DNA of 64,000 nt from the NCBI RefSeq assembly GCF_001612665.1, contig NZ_BDAX01000023.1:62001-126000 (forward strand), read 5' to 3'. Origin of the DNA: Nocardia alba NBRC 108234. Lineage in GTDB: Bacteria > Actinomycetota > Actinomycetes > Mycobacteriales > Mycobacteriaceae. The translations under genes and the position numbers were made by a program. This document shows, piece after piece, positions 48,661-57,146 of this stretch. A model generated the notes under the pieces. That model saw only the letters and a program-made list of their open reading frames with translations. It ran no database searches and was not told the DNA's origin. Every line of letters starts with the position of its first letter. Position 1 is the stretch's first letter.

Positions 48661-49494
48661 TTACCGGGCTCGCGGGCTCGCGGTCGCGTGGCGCAGGGCC
48701 CAGTCGAGGGCGTAGTCGGCGATCTCTTGCCATCCGTCCTGGCTGACGAGGCGGTGTGTGCGTCCGGGGAATTCCACGCGCTCGACCAGCGCGGGCCCTT
48801 TCGAGTACTCGCGCAGTGCGGCTTTCTGGATGGCGGGCGGTGCGACGTGGTCGATCTCGCCGGAGATCAGCAGCAGCGGGGCTCGGTCGGGTTTGGTGAA
48901 GTCGACGGCGGTGGTACCGGTTTTCCTGCGGGGCAGCGACAGCACCCCTTCGAAGAACACGCGGTTGACCGAGTTCACGGCGCTGACGGCCCATTCTCGA
49001 TCGGAGTCCGCGCGGGTCAGGTCGTTGCCGAAGGTGTAGTGGAAGTGGCGTTTGGAGAGCGGGTTGGCCTTGTTGATCCGCAACGGGTTGGACAGGATCG
49101 GCAACCCGGTGCGCAGGGTCGACCACGGCAGGGTGAGGACGCCGGCGGGCTGGCCGGGGGCGACGCCGACTCCGGCGATGCCCAGACCGCGGTCGAGGAG
49201 CATCTGGGTGAAGATGCCGCCGAACGAGTGGCCCATGATGACGGGCTGTTCGGGCATGGCGCGGATGACCTCGTCGTAGGAGTCGACGATCTGCAGCAGG
49301 CTGATCCCCTCCAGCGCGGAGGGGTCTTCGCGGACCTGTGCGGGAGTGCGCTCACCGATCCCGGGCCATCCGGGGACGATGACTTCGTGGCCGAGGCCAC
49401 GAAAGCGCTCGGCCCAGGTATCCCAGCTGGAAGGTGTCATCCACAGTCCGTGAATGAGCACGATGGGCGGTTTGGCGGGCAGTGATGCAGGCAT
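48661..49494 (-). CDS. Alpha/beta hydrolase
   Basis: A 277-residue cytoplasmic hydrolase without a signal peptide. IVLIHGLWMTPSSWDTW is the oxyanion loop, MGHSFGG holds the nucleophile Ser, and SGEIDHVAPP and PGRTHRLV supply Asp and His. The group resembles esterases or epoxide-hydrolase-like enzymes of the non-heme haloperoxidase neighbourhood, but no substrate can be assigned. It lies 84 bp downstream of the AraC gene at 49579. Confidence 0.83.
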   Translation of the reverse strand: MPASLPAKPPIVLIHGLWMTPSSWDTWAERFRGLGHEVIVPGWPGIGERTPAQVREDPSALEGISLLQIVDSYDEVIRAMPEQPVIMGHSFGGIFTQMLLDRGLGIAGVGVAPGQPAGVLTLPWSTLRTGLPILSNPLRINKANPLSKRHFHYTFGNDLTRADSDREWAVSAVNSVNRVFFEGVLSLPRRKTGTTAVDFTKPDRAPLLLISGEIDHVAPPAIQKAALREYSKGPALVERVEFPGRTHRLVSQDGWQEIADYALDWALRHATASPRAR

Positions 49495-49578
49495 GGCTGT
49501 GTTCTCCAGTCGAATAGGGTGGAAGCGGGTGGGGTTCGCAGGTCGCGGTGATGGCCGTGGTCACCGCATTGCGCGCTG

Positions 49579-50538
49579 TCAGGGTCCTGCGCGGTGTGCG
49601 GTCACGGAATTCTGCGCTCGGCGCCAGTGCGAGGGCGCTACCCCGAATGTGGCGCGGAATCGGTGTGTGAAGTGGGTCGGATCGGTGAACCCGTGACGGC
49701 GTCCGATCGCCGCGATGGTCAAGTGAGGGTGGGTGATCAGTGTCGTGCGAGCGCGCTCCAGTCGGCGGACGATGATGTAGTCCGCCAGCGGAGAGTGGGG
49801 CCAGATCTTGTAGAGCTGACGAGTGGAGATGTTGTGAGCGCCCGCGATGGCATTCGCGTGCAGCCCCGGATCATCGAGGTGGCATGCGATGTATCGCTCG
49901 ATCGCGGCGACCACGGCGGCGGGTTGGTCCACGGCCGGGGCGCTGTCCGCGGCGTTGAGTAGCAGGGATCGGATCAGGGCGACCGTGGAGGTCTCCAGCT
50001 CGGGAAGAAGTCTTTCCGCGGTGGTGGCGACCGTGCCCAGTTGTTCCAGGTGATCCCGGACGAGCGGGTAGAGGGGCAGGCGCGGGTCGAGGTGGTCGAG
50101 GCCGCGCCGGATTGTCTCGATGGACAGGGTCAGTCGTGACTGGGTGAGGTGTACGGCGACAGCGGACCCGCCGCCGTGAGCCCGGAAGTCGAAGGCCCGG
50201 GACTGATCCACGGCTATCAGGGCTGGTTCTCCCGGTGGCGGCGGCGCGTGTGCGCCTGTACGGGTGAGGGTCCAGTCGCCGGTGGCGATGACGGCGATGG
50301 TGATGAGTCGCGAGGCGGGGTCCGCGCGATGATCGCGGCGTGCCGACACCGCGAATGTCTCGTAACGCCCGCACATCAACCAGGTCCCGTCACCCATCCG
50401 CCAGTGGTCGACGGTGACGGGGTCGCTGCCGTGATTCGACAGTTTCACGTGGGCAGCGACGCCGAGGCAGCGCCGTGGTTCGAGGCTCGGGTCGGTCATC
50501 GTCTCGACCAGTCGCGCGGAGGCGGATTCACCGCTCAT
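49579..50538 (-). CDS. AraC family transcriptional regulator
   Basis: A 319-residue regulator. The N-terminal part is an AraC-binding-like domain. The C-terminal pair of helix-turn-helix motifs contains NAIAGAHNISTRQLYKIW and AAIGRRHGFTDPTHFTHRFR, where F-x-D-x-x-H-F is the AraC signature. It overlaps the stop of the AraC gene upstream by 11 bp (50528-50538), so the two are translated in tandem from one message. It is one of four related AraC genes within 5.3 kb and probably controls the hydrolase and thiolase genes just downstream. Confidence 0.88.
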   Translation of the reverse strand: MSGESASARLVETMTDPSLEPRRCLGVAAHVKLSNHGSDPVTVDHWRMGDGTWLMCGRYETFAVSARRDHRADPASRLITIAVIATGDWTLTRTGAHAPPPPGEPALIAVDQSRAFDFRAHGGGSAVAVHLTQSRLTLSIETIRRGLDHLDPRLPLYPLVRDHLEQLGTVATTAERLLPELETSTVALIRSLLLNAADSAPAVDQPAAVVAAIERYIACHLDDPGLHANAIAGAHNISTRQLYKIWPHSPLADYIIVRRLERARTTLITHPHLTIAAIGRRHGFTDPTHFTHRFRATFGVAPSHWRRAQNSVTAHRAGP

Positions 50539-51472
50539 GACGAATTTCCCACCACTGACCGATGCTGATGCCGTAGTTGTCGAGGAAAGCCGCGCGCAGC
50601 GCAGGGAGATCTACGAAGCCCCAGCGCAGCGCCAGTTCCGCGTCCGGCGGTGTCCGGCCGCGGCGCAGGTTGTCACGGACGCCGTGTAGTCGTTCGGCGA
50701 GGATCCACTGTTCGAGATCGAGCCCTCGCTCTCGTGTCCAATGCCGCAGTTCCGAGGTGGTGAACCCGTAATTCCTGGCGATGGATTCGAGCGTGAGTCC
50801 GGGATCCGCGAGCCGTTCGCGGATGTGGGCGCGAATCCTGGGCAGCGATACCTCATGGTCGCGGTGCTGGTCTGCGTCGGGGTCGTGGGCGGAGACGAGC
50901 AGGGCACGCGAGAGCGATAGCGTGGACATACCCAACGCATCGCAGGCCGCACGACCGATCTCACCGTCTCGGTCGATGCGCAATCCGCTGATGTGGCGCC
51001 GGACAGTGTCGTAGAGCGGACTGGCGGGCAAACGTCGCGCGGCATCGAGGAATTCGGTGTGCGACAAGCCCAGTTTGTCGAACGGCACATGGACACACCG
51101 TGAGCTGCCGATCTCCGCCCAACCGAACTCGTAGGGCATGTCCAGGTCCACGACCATCAGATCGCCCGGCCGGATCAGACGTTGGATACCGAATTGCTCG
51201 AAGCGGCCGATCCCGCGTTCCTGGACGGCCACGGCGATCTTGCCCGACGGTCCGTCGCGAACGTGGCGAGGTGAACGCAGCAGATGGTTGCCGGTCATGG
51301 AGGCGCGAAACATGCTCGCACCCCCGAAAGACCATGCCTCCATCACAGCGGACATCGCGCCAGTGGTGTCGAATCGCACCGTCGACGGCGCGGACTGCTC
51401 CTGGAATACGACTTTCGCGATCTCCAGTCGGTCCCGGTGCTGATAGCTCGCACTGTCGAATACCACTACCAC
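50528..51472 (-). CDS. AraC family transcriptional regulator
   Basis: A 314-residue regulator closely similar in plan to the one at 52536: SAVMEAWSFGGASMFRA in the N-terminal AraC-binding-like domain, RPGDLMVVDLD in the middle, and two helix-turn-helix motifs at the C-terminus (LESIARNYGFTTSELRHW and ALRWGFVDLPALRAAFLDN). In the second motif the usual HF pair is absent. The start is GTG 51472; a GTG two codons later is possible. Its stop overlaps the next AraC gene by 11 bp. Confidence 0.85.
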   Translation of the reverse strand: MVVVFDSASYQHRDRLEIAKVVFQEQSAPSTVRFDTTGAMSAVMEAWSFGGASMFRASMTGNHLLRSPRHVRDGPSGKIAVAVQERGIGRFEQFGIQRLIRPGDLMVVDLDMPYEFGWAEIGSSRCVHVPFDKLGLSHTEFLDAARRLPASPLYDTVRRHISGLRIDRDGEIGRAACDALGMSTLSLSRALLVSAHDPDADQHRDHEVSLPRIRAHIRERLADPGLTLESIARNYGFTTSELRHWTRERGLDLEQWILAERLHGVRDNLRRGRTPPDAELALRWGFVDLPALRAAFLDNYGISIGQWWEIRHER

Positions 51473-51604
51473 GACAACTCCACGACTGGACCGATGGCTG
51501 GGGCGCCGTATGTGTCGCCTTCCGCGAAGCGGAGCCGTCGGCTCGCTCGATGCCGAATCGTGAAGGCGACAGGAAGATCGTTCATCACCTCGTCCGCTCT
51601 GCGA

Positions 51605-52441
51605 TCAGGCCGGAGCGTAGGTGTCGAGGAAGACGAGCAGGTCCTTGTTCAGCTCATTCTTGTGCGTGTCGGTGATGCCGTGCGGCGCACCGGGATACAC
51701 CGCCAGTACGGCGTCGCGGATTCGCGCGGCAGAGGCTTTGCCACCCACCTCGAACGGAACCACTTGATCGTCGTCGCCGTGGATGATCAAGGTCGGCACA
51801 TCGAAGGCGTCCAGGTCGGATCGAAAATCGGTGGCCGAGAACGCGGCGATGCACTCGTAGGCGTTGCGCGCGCCCGCCTGCAGGCCCTGCCGCCAGAACG
51901 CGTCCCGCATACCCTGCGACGGGTTCTGCCCCTGGCGGTTGTTGCCGAAGAACGGTCCGTCTGCCAGGTCGCGATAGGTCTGGGACCGATCCGCGATCGA
52001 GGCGTCCCGGATGCCGTCGAAGATCTCCACCGGCACCCCACCCGGGTTGTCGTCGGTTGTGAGCATGAACGGCGGCACCGCGGAGACGAGCACGATCTGC
52101 GCGACTCGCGCTGTACCGTGCCGTCCGATGAAGCGCGCGACTTCGCCACCGCCGGTTGAGAATCCGATCAAGGTCACTTCACGCAGATCGAGGGATTCGA
52201 GCAATCCGGCGAGGTCGTCGGCGTAGGTGTCCATCTCGTTGCCATCCCAGGTCTGGGTGGATCGACCGTGCCCCCGACGGTCATGGGCGAGGACGCGATA
52301 GCCGTTGGCGGCCAGGAACATCTGCTGGGCCTCCCAGCTGTCGGAGTTCAGTGGCCAGCCATGGCTCAAGACCACCGGGCGGCCCGAACCCCAATCCTTG
52401 TAATAGATTTCGGTGCCATCGTTCGTGGTGTGAATCGGCAT
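51605..52441 (-). CDS. Alpha/beta hydrolase, non-heme chloroperoxidase/arylesterase type
   Basis: A 278-residue hydrolase. WGSGRPVVLSHGWPLNSDSW is the conserved N-terminal block of non-heme haloperoxidase-like esterases; RRGHGRS, the nucleophile Ser in GFSTGGGE, Asp in HGDDDQVVPF and His in GAPHGI complete the set. Members act as esterases and can show cofactor-free perhydrolase activity. ATG 52441 has AAGGAA upstream and begins MPIHTTNDGT; a longer upstream frame is unsupported. A half-site of the AraC-type palindrome at 53671 lies about 70-80 bp upstream. Confidence 0.9.
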   Translation of the reverse strand: MPIHTTNDGTEIYYKDWGSGRPVVLSHGWPLNSDSWEAQQMFLAANGYRVLAHDRRGHGRSTQTWDGNEMDTYADDLAGLLESLDLREVTLIGFSTGGGEVARFIGRHGTARVAQIVLVSAVPPFMLTTDDNPGGVPVEIFDGIRDASIADRSQTYRDLADGPFFGNNRQGQNPSQGMRDAFWRQGLQAGARNAYECIAAFSATDFRSDLDAFDVPTLIIHGDDDQVVPFEVGGKASAARIRDAVLAVYPGAPHGITDTHKNELNKDLLVFLDTYAPA

Positions 52442-52510
52442 GTGTGTTCCTTCGCGGTGCGACCGGGATCGTGTCGAAGACGAACGTAGAACTTCGTGGA
52501 CCGCGCGAAC

Positions 52511-52523
52511 TGTCTCTACGTGC
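52511..52523. promoter_or_regulatory. Candidate AraC half-site upstream of the hydrolase gene
   Basis: TGTCTCTACGTGC is a near copy of TGTCTCTACCTGC from the palindrome at 53671-53694, differing at one base. It lies 70-82 bp upstream of the hydrolase ATG and before the stop of the next AraC gene. Binding by one of the local AraC proteins is inferred. Confidence 0.45.
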
Positions 52524-52535
52524 ACGGTTGTGTAC

Positions 52536-53501
52536 TCAGCGAGAACGGTTCATCGTCTCGGCGCAGAGCTGTCGCCAAGTCCGCGGCGTCACCCCGTACA
52601 TCTGCCGGAACTTCCTGCTGAAGTAGGAACTGTTGGTGAACCCCCACCGCCGCGCCACCGCGGATATGGGGACCTGCCGAAGTTCCGGTCGGGCCAATTC
52701 GGCACGGGTTCCATCGAGCCGCTGCGTGATGATCCATTGCTCGAGAACGAGTTCGGACTCCGCGCAGACCCGGACCAATTGCCTGGTCGAGATCCCGTGC
52801 TCGCGGGCGATCATGTCCGCGCTGAGCGCTGGATCGGACAGGTGCGATCGGACGTAGGCGCGGACCCGAGGCAACAGCATCTCGGTCGTCGCCCCGCGCC
52901 CGTATCGGGCGTCATAGGTCGAGGCCAGAAGCGTGCGGACGATGTCTACCGTGGCGACGCCGACCGATTCGGCCACCGTCGACATGATCGATTGCTCACC
53001 TTCCGCGGCGAGTCCACGGATCTGGGTGCGGACCAGGTCGTGGAGCGGGCTCGCCGCGAGTGACGAGGTGGCACCGTCGAGCACCGCACGCGAGAGTCCG
53101 AGTTCCGCACGCGGAAAATAGAACGTGATGGATCTGCCGTGTCCGTCCCAATCGACATCGTGCGCAACATCGAGATCGACGAGAGCCATCCGGTCGATGC
53201 CGACGACGCGTTGGGCACCGGCCGACACATGACGGCCGGTGCCCCGGTCCTGGACCATCAGTGCCATCATGCCGCTCTCCGCTGCCCTGATATGGCGATT
53301 CTGGCGTGATGTGCGCAGGCCGGTGAACGTCGCCCGCAGGACTCGCGCCGAACCGTAGCGCCATACCTCCAGCACGGAATCGGACGCGGTCATATCCGCC
53401 AACCCGAACGACATCGGCCAGGTCTGCTCGAGAAAGGCCGAGCGAGTCGCGTCCTCGCGGTCCTCGATCGGAACCGCGTCGGACCGGAAAACGATCGCCA
53501 T
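52536..53501 (-). CDS. AraC family transcriptional regulator
   Basis: A 321-residue regulator. VLEVWRYGSARVLRATFTG and MALVDLDVAHDVDWDGHG in the N-terminal ligand domain parallel the AraC protein at 50528. The C-terminal motifs are MIAREHGISTRQLVRVC and VARRWGFTNSSYFSRKFR. It ends 94 bp before the chloroperoxidase-type gene on the same strand. ATG 53501 (MAIVFRSDAVPI) matches the start region of its paralogues; an upstream ATG at 53552 is less likely. Confidence 0.88.
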   Translation of the reverse strand: MAIVFRSDAVPIEDREDATRSAFLEQTWPMSFGLADMTASDSVLEVWRYGSARVLRATFTGLRTSRQNRHIRAAESGMMALMVQDRGTGRHVSAGAQRVVGIDRMALVDLDVAHDVDWDGHGRSITFYFPRAELGLSRAVLDGATSSLAASPLHDLVRTQIRGLAAEGEQSIMSTVAESVGVATVDIVRTLLASTYDARYGRGATTEMLLPRVRAYVRSHLSDPALSADMIAREHGISTRQLVRVCAESELVLEQWIITQRLDGTRAELARPELRQVPISAVARRWGFTNSSYFSRKFRQMYGVTPRTWRQLCAETMNRSR

Positions 53502-53876
53502 CGCGCTACCCGCGCAGCGCCATAGGGCAGAAACCGCGCCTACGCCCCACACGTCGGGCAGACGCCCAGGGGCACCCGGTGGTGTGTGGATGCGGGCGCG
53601 GCGCTGGTTGCCGTGCTCGCCACGCCACGCGGTATCTGCGGAAAGTAGTGGACACTAGGTTGACGCTCTCCAGGTAGAAGTATGTCTCTACCTGCGACGT
53701 TATGAGTAACCATGCCGACCGGTCTTGATTGGATCCGCACCGGAATCGAGCATTTCCCGCACAGGAAAGCAGCGGCCACCACCGAACCGCTCGATTGCGG
53801 CCGGTACGGGTTTGATCGACAATCGATCTCCATCGCACCAGCGCGCTGGTGACGACCGGGACGAAAGGCTGCTCCG
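53502..53876. promoter_or_regulatory. Divergent AraC promoter region with a perfect 8-8-8 palindrome
   Basis: No gene is seen in this 375-bp gap between two divergent AraC genes. At 53671-53694 lies CAGGTAGA, eight spacer bases, then TCTACCTG, a perfect inverted repeat. Its right half with the preceding bases (TGTCTCTACCTGC) recurs almost unchanged at 52511 upstream of the hydrolase gene. It is the best candidate operator for the local AraC regulators. Confidence 0.6.
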
Positions 53877-54839
53877 ATGCCCATCATGTTCGACCTCGAC
53901 ACGGTCGCCGTAGAACAGCGGGAGCCGGCCCTGCGCGACCTGCTCGAACAGAACCCGGTCCCGATCGACGTCTCCACCGGCAGCGTCGACCGCCTCCGTG
54001 TCGCGACCACCGCCGACTTCTTCGGCAGTCTGTTCATGGTGTCGTGCAGCGGGCGAGGCGCGATGGTGCATCGTGACGAGAAGCGGGTCGGACAAGACCA
54101 CGAACGGACCATGATGCTGTCGGTCGTCGCGTCGGGCCGCTCAGTCTTTCGACACAACGACACCATCACCGACGCCACCCGCGGCGACATCGTTCCCTAC
54201 AGTTCGATGCGGCCTTACAGCGCCACCTTCGACGACGTCGCCAAGCACACCTTCATGATCGACTACACGAGCCTCGGACTGCCCGAGCGCACCATCGAGT
54301 ACCAACTCGGGCGCAGTGTAAGTCGTCGGCACACACTGGGCCACATCGTCACTCGCTACCTGATCGACCTCGGCACGAACGCGGTCTACCTGCCCGAAGC
54401 CGAGCGTCGCGCCCTGGAACGGCCGACACTCGAACTCCTGCGCGCACTCCTCACGACCACCGCCGGCGATGATGACCGCGCCCGCGAACACCTGCACGCC
54501 AGCCTCGACGTACGCCTGATCGAATACCTCGAGATGCATCTGCGCGACCCCGAATTGAGTGTGGCCCGGCTGGCCCGCGAACACGGCATCTCGGAGCGTT
54601 ACGTCTACACGGTCCTGGCCAGGAACGGCATCACCTTCGCCGATTGGGTTCGTGCCCAACGCCTTCACGGCGCCGCCGCCGACCTCGCCCGCACCACCAC
54701 ACCCCAGCAGAGCATCGCCGCGATCGCGTACACCTGGGGCTTTCCCGACCACGCCAACTTCACCCGCGCCTTCCGCCGCACCCATGGCATGAGTCCACGC
54801 GAGTACCGCACCCGAGGCTCCTCCGACGACCAACGGTGA
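53877..54839 (+). CDS. AraC family transcriptional regulator
   Basis: A 320-residue regulator transcribed away from the other three AraC genes. The N-terminal AraC-binding-like domain spans about 30-180. The C-terminal helix-turn-helix pair contains VARLAREHGISERYVYTVL and AAIAYTWGFPDHANFTRAFR, with the N-F in place of H-F. ATG 53877 is the first start and fits the paralogues; there is only a weak ribosome-binding site. The palindrome at 53671 lies about 180 bp upstream. Confidence 0.88.
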   Translation: MPIMFDLDTVAVEQREPALRDLLEQNPVPIDVSTGSVDRLRVATTADFFGSLFMVSCSGRGAMVHRDEKRVGQDHERTMMLSVVASGRSVFRHNDTITDATRGDIVPYSSMRPYSATFDDVAKHTFMIDYTSLGLPERTIEYQLGRSVSRRHTLGHIVTRYLIDLGTNAVYLPEAERRALERPTLELLRALLTTTAGDDDRAREHLHASLDVRLIEYLEMHLRDPELSVARLAREHGISERYVYTVLARNGITFADWVRAQRLHGAAADLARTTTPQQSIAAIAYTWGFPDHANFTRAFRRTHGMSPREYRTRGSSDDQR

Positions 54840-54942
54840 ACTGGCTGAACGCGACTTCGATCATCGACACCGACGCGAGATCAGCCCACCGACCATCTCG
54901 GGGGAACTCATCGAATCAGCGGTGCGAATTATCTTGAGCATA

Positions 54943-54978
54943 GGTTCAAGTTAGTGCTACGTTGCGATAACTTGAACC
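54943..54978. promoter_or_regulatory. Long perfect inverted repeat upstream of the SDR gene
   Basis: GGTTCAAGTTA (54943-54953) and TAACTTGAACC (54968-54978) form a perfect 11-bp inverted repeat around a 14-bp spacer, 26 bp upstream of the SDR ATG at 55005. The CTTGA core recurs in the MerR-type site at 55732. It could be an operator or, in RNA, a leader hairpin. Confidence 0.6.
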
Positions 54979-55004
54979 AACTCTCAACTTAGTGAGGTAG
55001 TCGG

Positions 55005-55718
55005 ATGAGCACGCTCGCGATCTTCGGATATGGGCCGGGACTCGGCGCGGGAACGGCACGGGCCTTCGGCCGCAACGGGTTTCGGGTCGCGGTGATCGGT
55101 CGTGACCTCGACCGGGCCGAGCAGCGCGCGGCGGCATTGCGCGCCGAGGGCATCGAGGTGGCGCCGTTCGCGGCCGACATAACCGAATCAGGGCGGTTGA
55201 CCGAGGTCATCGCGCGGGTCGAGGGCGAACTCGGGCCGATCGACGTGGCGGTGCACGCGGCGGCCGCGGGGATGTCGATCCGCAGCGCGACGACCCGCGA
55301 CGTCGACCGCGCAGCGCTCGAACTGCCGTTCGCGCTCAAGGTCTACTCCTCGATCGAGCTCAGTCGCGCACTGTTGCCCACGATGATCGAGCGGGGTAGC
55401 GGCACGTTGCTGTTCTCCTCGGGCGCTTCGGAGGAGAATCTGCAGCCCTACCTGGCCAATGTCGGCGTCGCGCTCGGTGCGCAGCGCGCCTTCGTGCGTC
55501 AGCTGGCCGCCGAGGTCGAGGGCACCGGGGTCTACGTCGGGCTGCTCGGGATCGGTGCGCTGATCGAGCACAGCGCCGTCCAGCTGGAGATCGACGCGCA
55601 TCCCGAGCTGATCCCCGAGGGGGTCGCGCTGCCGCGGATCGGCAACGACGAACTCGGCGCGCGGTACTGGCGGATGTATACCGAGCGCGACACCGTCGAG
55701 GTCGAGATCGGGTTCTGA
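55005..55718 (+). CDS. Atypical short-chain dehydrogenase/reductase family protein
   Basis: A 237-residue Rossmann-fold protein. The nucleotide-binding loop reads IFGYGPGLGAGTARAFG in place of TGxxxGxG, and VAVIGRDLDRAE and DITES follow as in SDRs; VHAAA stands for the NAG motif. The catalytic segment is SSGASEENLQPYLANVGVAL: the Tyr is present but the Lys four residues later is Val, so classical dehydrogenase chemistry is doubtful. It may be a binding protein or use a different mechanism. ATG 55005 follows AGTGAGG-type sequence. The MerR gene follows after 68 bp. Confidence 0.8.
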   Translation: MSTLAIFGYGPGLGAGTARAFGRNGFRVAVIGRDLDRAEQRAAALRAEGIEVAPFAADITESGRLTEVIARVEGELGPIDVAVHAAAAGMSIRSATTRDVDRAALELPFALKVYSSIELSRALLPTMIERGSGTLLFSSGASEENLQPYLANVGVALGAQRAFVRQLAAEVEGTGVYVGLLGIGALIEHSAVQLEIDAHPELIPEGVALPRIGNDELGARYWRMYTERDTVEVEIGF

Positions 55719-55731
55719 GTTCGGGGTTGAC

Positions 55732-55748
55732 CTTGACGTAGCGTCAAG
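55732..55748. promoter_or_regulatory. MerR-type operator upstream of the MerR gene
   Basis: CTTGACG-TAG-CGTCAAG is a perfect 7-3-7 inverted repeat, preceded by GGTTGACC and followed by TTG, 39 bp before the MerR start. The TTGACG inside it can also be read as a -35 box, as in promoters where a MerR dimer sits in the spacer. It is the likely autoregulatory site. Confidence 0.65.
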
Positions 55749-55786
55749 TTGCACAGTGGAGGTACCGACGAGAAAGGGGGCAGGTC

Positions 55787-56545
55787 GTGGTGGGTGAATG
55801 GACCATCGCGGACCTCGCGAAGGCCGCGGGAACCACCAGTCGCACGTTGCGCCATTACGGGCAGCTCGGGCTGTTGGAGCCGAGCCGGACCGGGGCCAAC
55901 GGCTATCGCTACTACGACCAGACCTCTCTTGTTCGACTGCAGCGAATCCTGCTGCTGCGCGAACTCGGCCTCGGCCTTCCCATGATCGCCGAGGTCCTCG
56001 CCGGGGAACAGGACACCGCCGGTGCGCTGCGCACCCACCTGGAACTGCTTCGGCAACAGCAGGATCGGGTAGTGCGGCAGATCGAATCGGTGTCGACCAC
56101 GTTGCGCAAGACGGAAAGAGGTGAACCACTCATGGCCGCAGAGGTTTTCGATGGTTTCGACCACACGCAGTACAAGGACGAGGTCATCGAGCGCTGGGGT
56201 AGGGACGCGTACGAGAGCTCGGATCGCTGGTGGCGGTCGCTGACCGACGCCGAGAAGAAGGACTTCCAGCAGACTCAGCTCGATATCGCCGCCGACTTCG
56301 GAAAGGCTTTCACGGCCGGGCTTCCCGTGGCAGGTGAGGTCGTCCAGGCGATCGTCGCCCGGCATCGCGCCTGGCTCGGCGTCGGCACCCACGGCAAGCC
56401 GGTATCGAACGAGTACCTGCTCGGCCTCGGCGAGATGTACGTCGCCGACCCCCGCTTCCGGGCCAACTACGACGTGCACGGCGAGGGCGTGGCCGAGTAC
56501 ATCCTCGAAGCCTTCGGGGCTTACGTCGCAGCTCATCCCGCCTGA
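55787..56545 (+). CDS. MerR family regulator with TipAS-type antibiotic-recognition domain
   Basis: A 252-residue regulator. The N-terminal MerR helix-turn-helix reads TIADLAKAAGTTSRTLRHYGQLGLL and continues into GYRYYDQTSLVRLQRILLLRELG. A coiled-coil dimerisation helix (about 75-110) leads to the C-terminal TipAS-like domain (YKDEVIERWGRDAY, WWRSLTD, HRAWLG, YVADPRFRANYD). TipAS domains bind bulky thiopeptides or similar drugs, so a drug-sensing role is likely. GTG 55787 has GGGGGCAGG upstream. The operator is described at 55732; the SDR gene upstream may be a target. Confidence 0.9.
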   Translation: MVGEWTIADLAKAAGTTSRTLRHYGQLGLLEPSRTGANGYRYYDQTSLVRLQRILLLRELGLGLPMIAEVLAGEQDTAGALRTHLELLRQQQDRVVRQIESVSTTLRKTERGEPLMAAEVFDGFDHTQYKDEVIERWGRDAYESSDRWWRSLTDAEKKDFQQTQLDIAADFGKAFTAGLPVAGEVVQAIVARHRAWLGVGTHGKPVSNEYLLGLGEMYVADPRFRANYDVHGEGVAEYILEAFGAYVAAHPA

Positions 56546-56652
56546 GCGATCGGCCGACGCGCGATCGGGTAGTGAGGCGGCGACTGTCCACACAGTGCTC
56601 GATCGGGCGTCGCGCCGTATAACTGACGGCGACGACGACGTTAGCGGGGGCA

Positions 56653-57066
56653 GTGGTGGAACAGGTGCGGCCGGAGCGGCCTTCGCGCGCGGTGACCGCG
56701 CGGATCGCGGGGTGGCTCGGGGTGCTGGTCGGCGCGGCGGGAATCTTCGTCGGCACGGCGGCCGCCGTACTGCGGGCGGCCGGACGCGAGATCGACCTCG
56801 ACTACGTGGGCGCGGGGATCGTCGGCGGGCTCGGGGTGGTGTACCTGCTCGGGGCGGTGCTGCTGTTGCGTCGGCGGATGCTCGGCAGGCGCGTGCTGCT
56901 CACCATGGCCGCCGTGATGTCGGGGGCGACACTGCTGGTCGTCGTGCTCAACGGGGCGAGTCACGGCTGGCGGTTCGGGCCGCTGGACGCTTGGCTGGCG
57001 GTCAATGTGGTGATCCTCGCGCTCAGTTTGAGCGAGCCGACGCGGCGCTGGACCATCACCCGATAG
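56653..57066 (+). CDS. Small membrane protein (first of three similar)
   Basis: A 137-residue protein with about four hydrophobic segments and no recognised family. The block GAVLLLRRRMLGRRVLLTMAA has the same layout as blocks in the next two gene products: G-x-x-LLL-x-RR, a few residues, GR, then a hydrophobic helix. GTG 56653 is the start used. It lies 107 bp after the MerR gene on the same strand. The function is unknown. Confidence 0.65.
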   Translation: MVEQVRPERPSRAVTARIAGWLGVLVGAAGIFVGTAAAVLRAAGREIDLDYVGAGIVGGLGVVYLLGAVLLLRRRMLGRRVLLTMAAVMSGATLLVVVLNGASHGWRFGPLDAWLAVNVVILALSLSEPTRRWTITR

Positions 57067-57146
57067 GTCGCCCACGGCGCGGGCCGGTTCGACGCGCGTG
57101 GTGTTCGAACTCGGTGCGCCGTGGCCGATGGCGCTACGGTCGGGGG

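Noticed and set aside
46492..56545. Accessory block considered as an antibiotic biosynthetic cluster
   Set aside because: No PKS, NRPS, terpene or RiPP genes; the enzymes (thiolase, hydrolases, SDR-like) fit catabolism or detoxification better.
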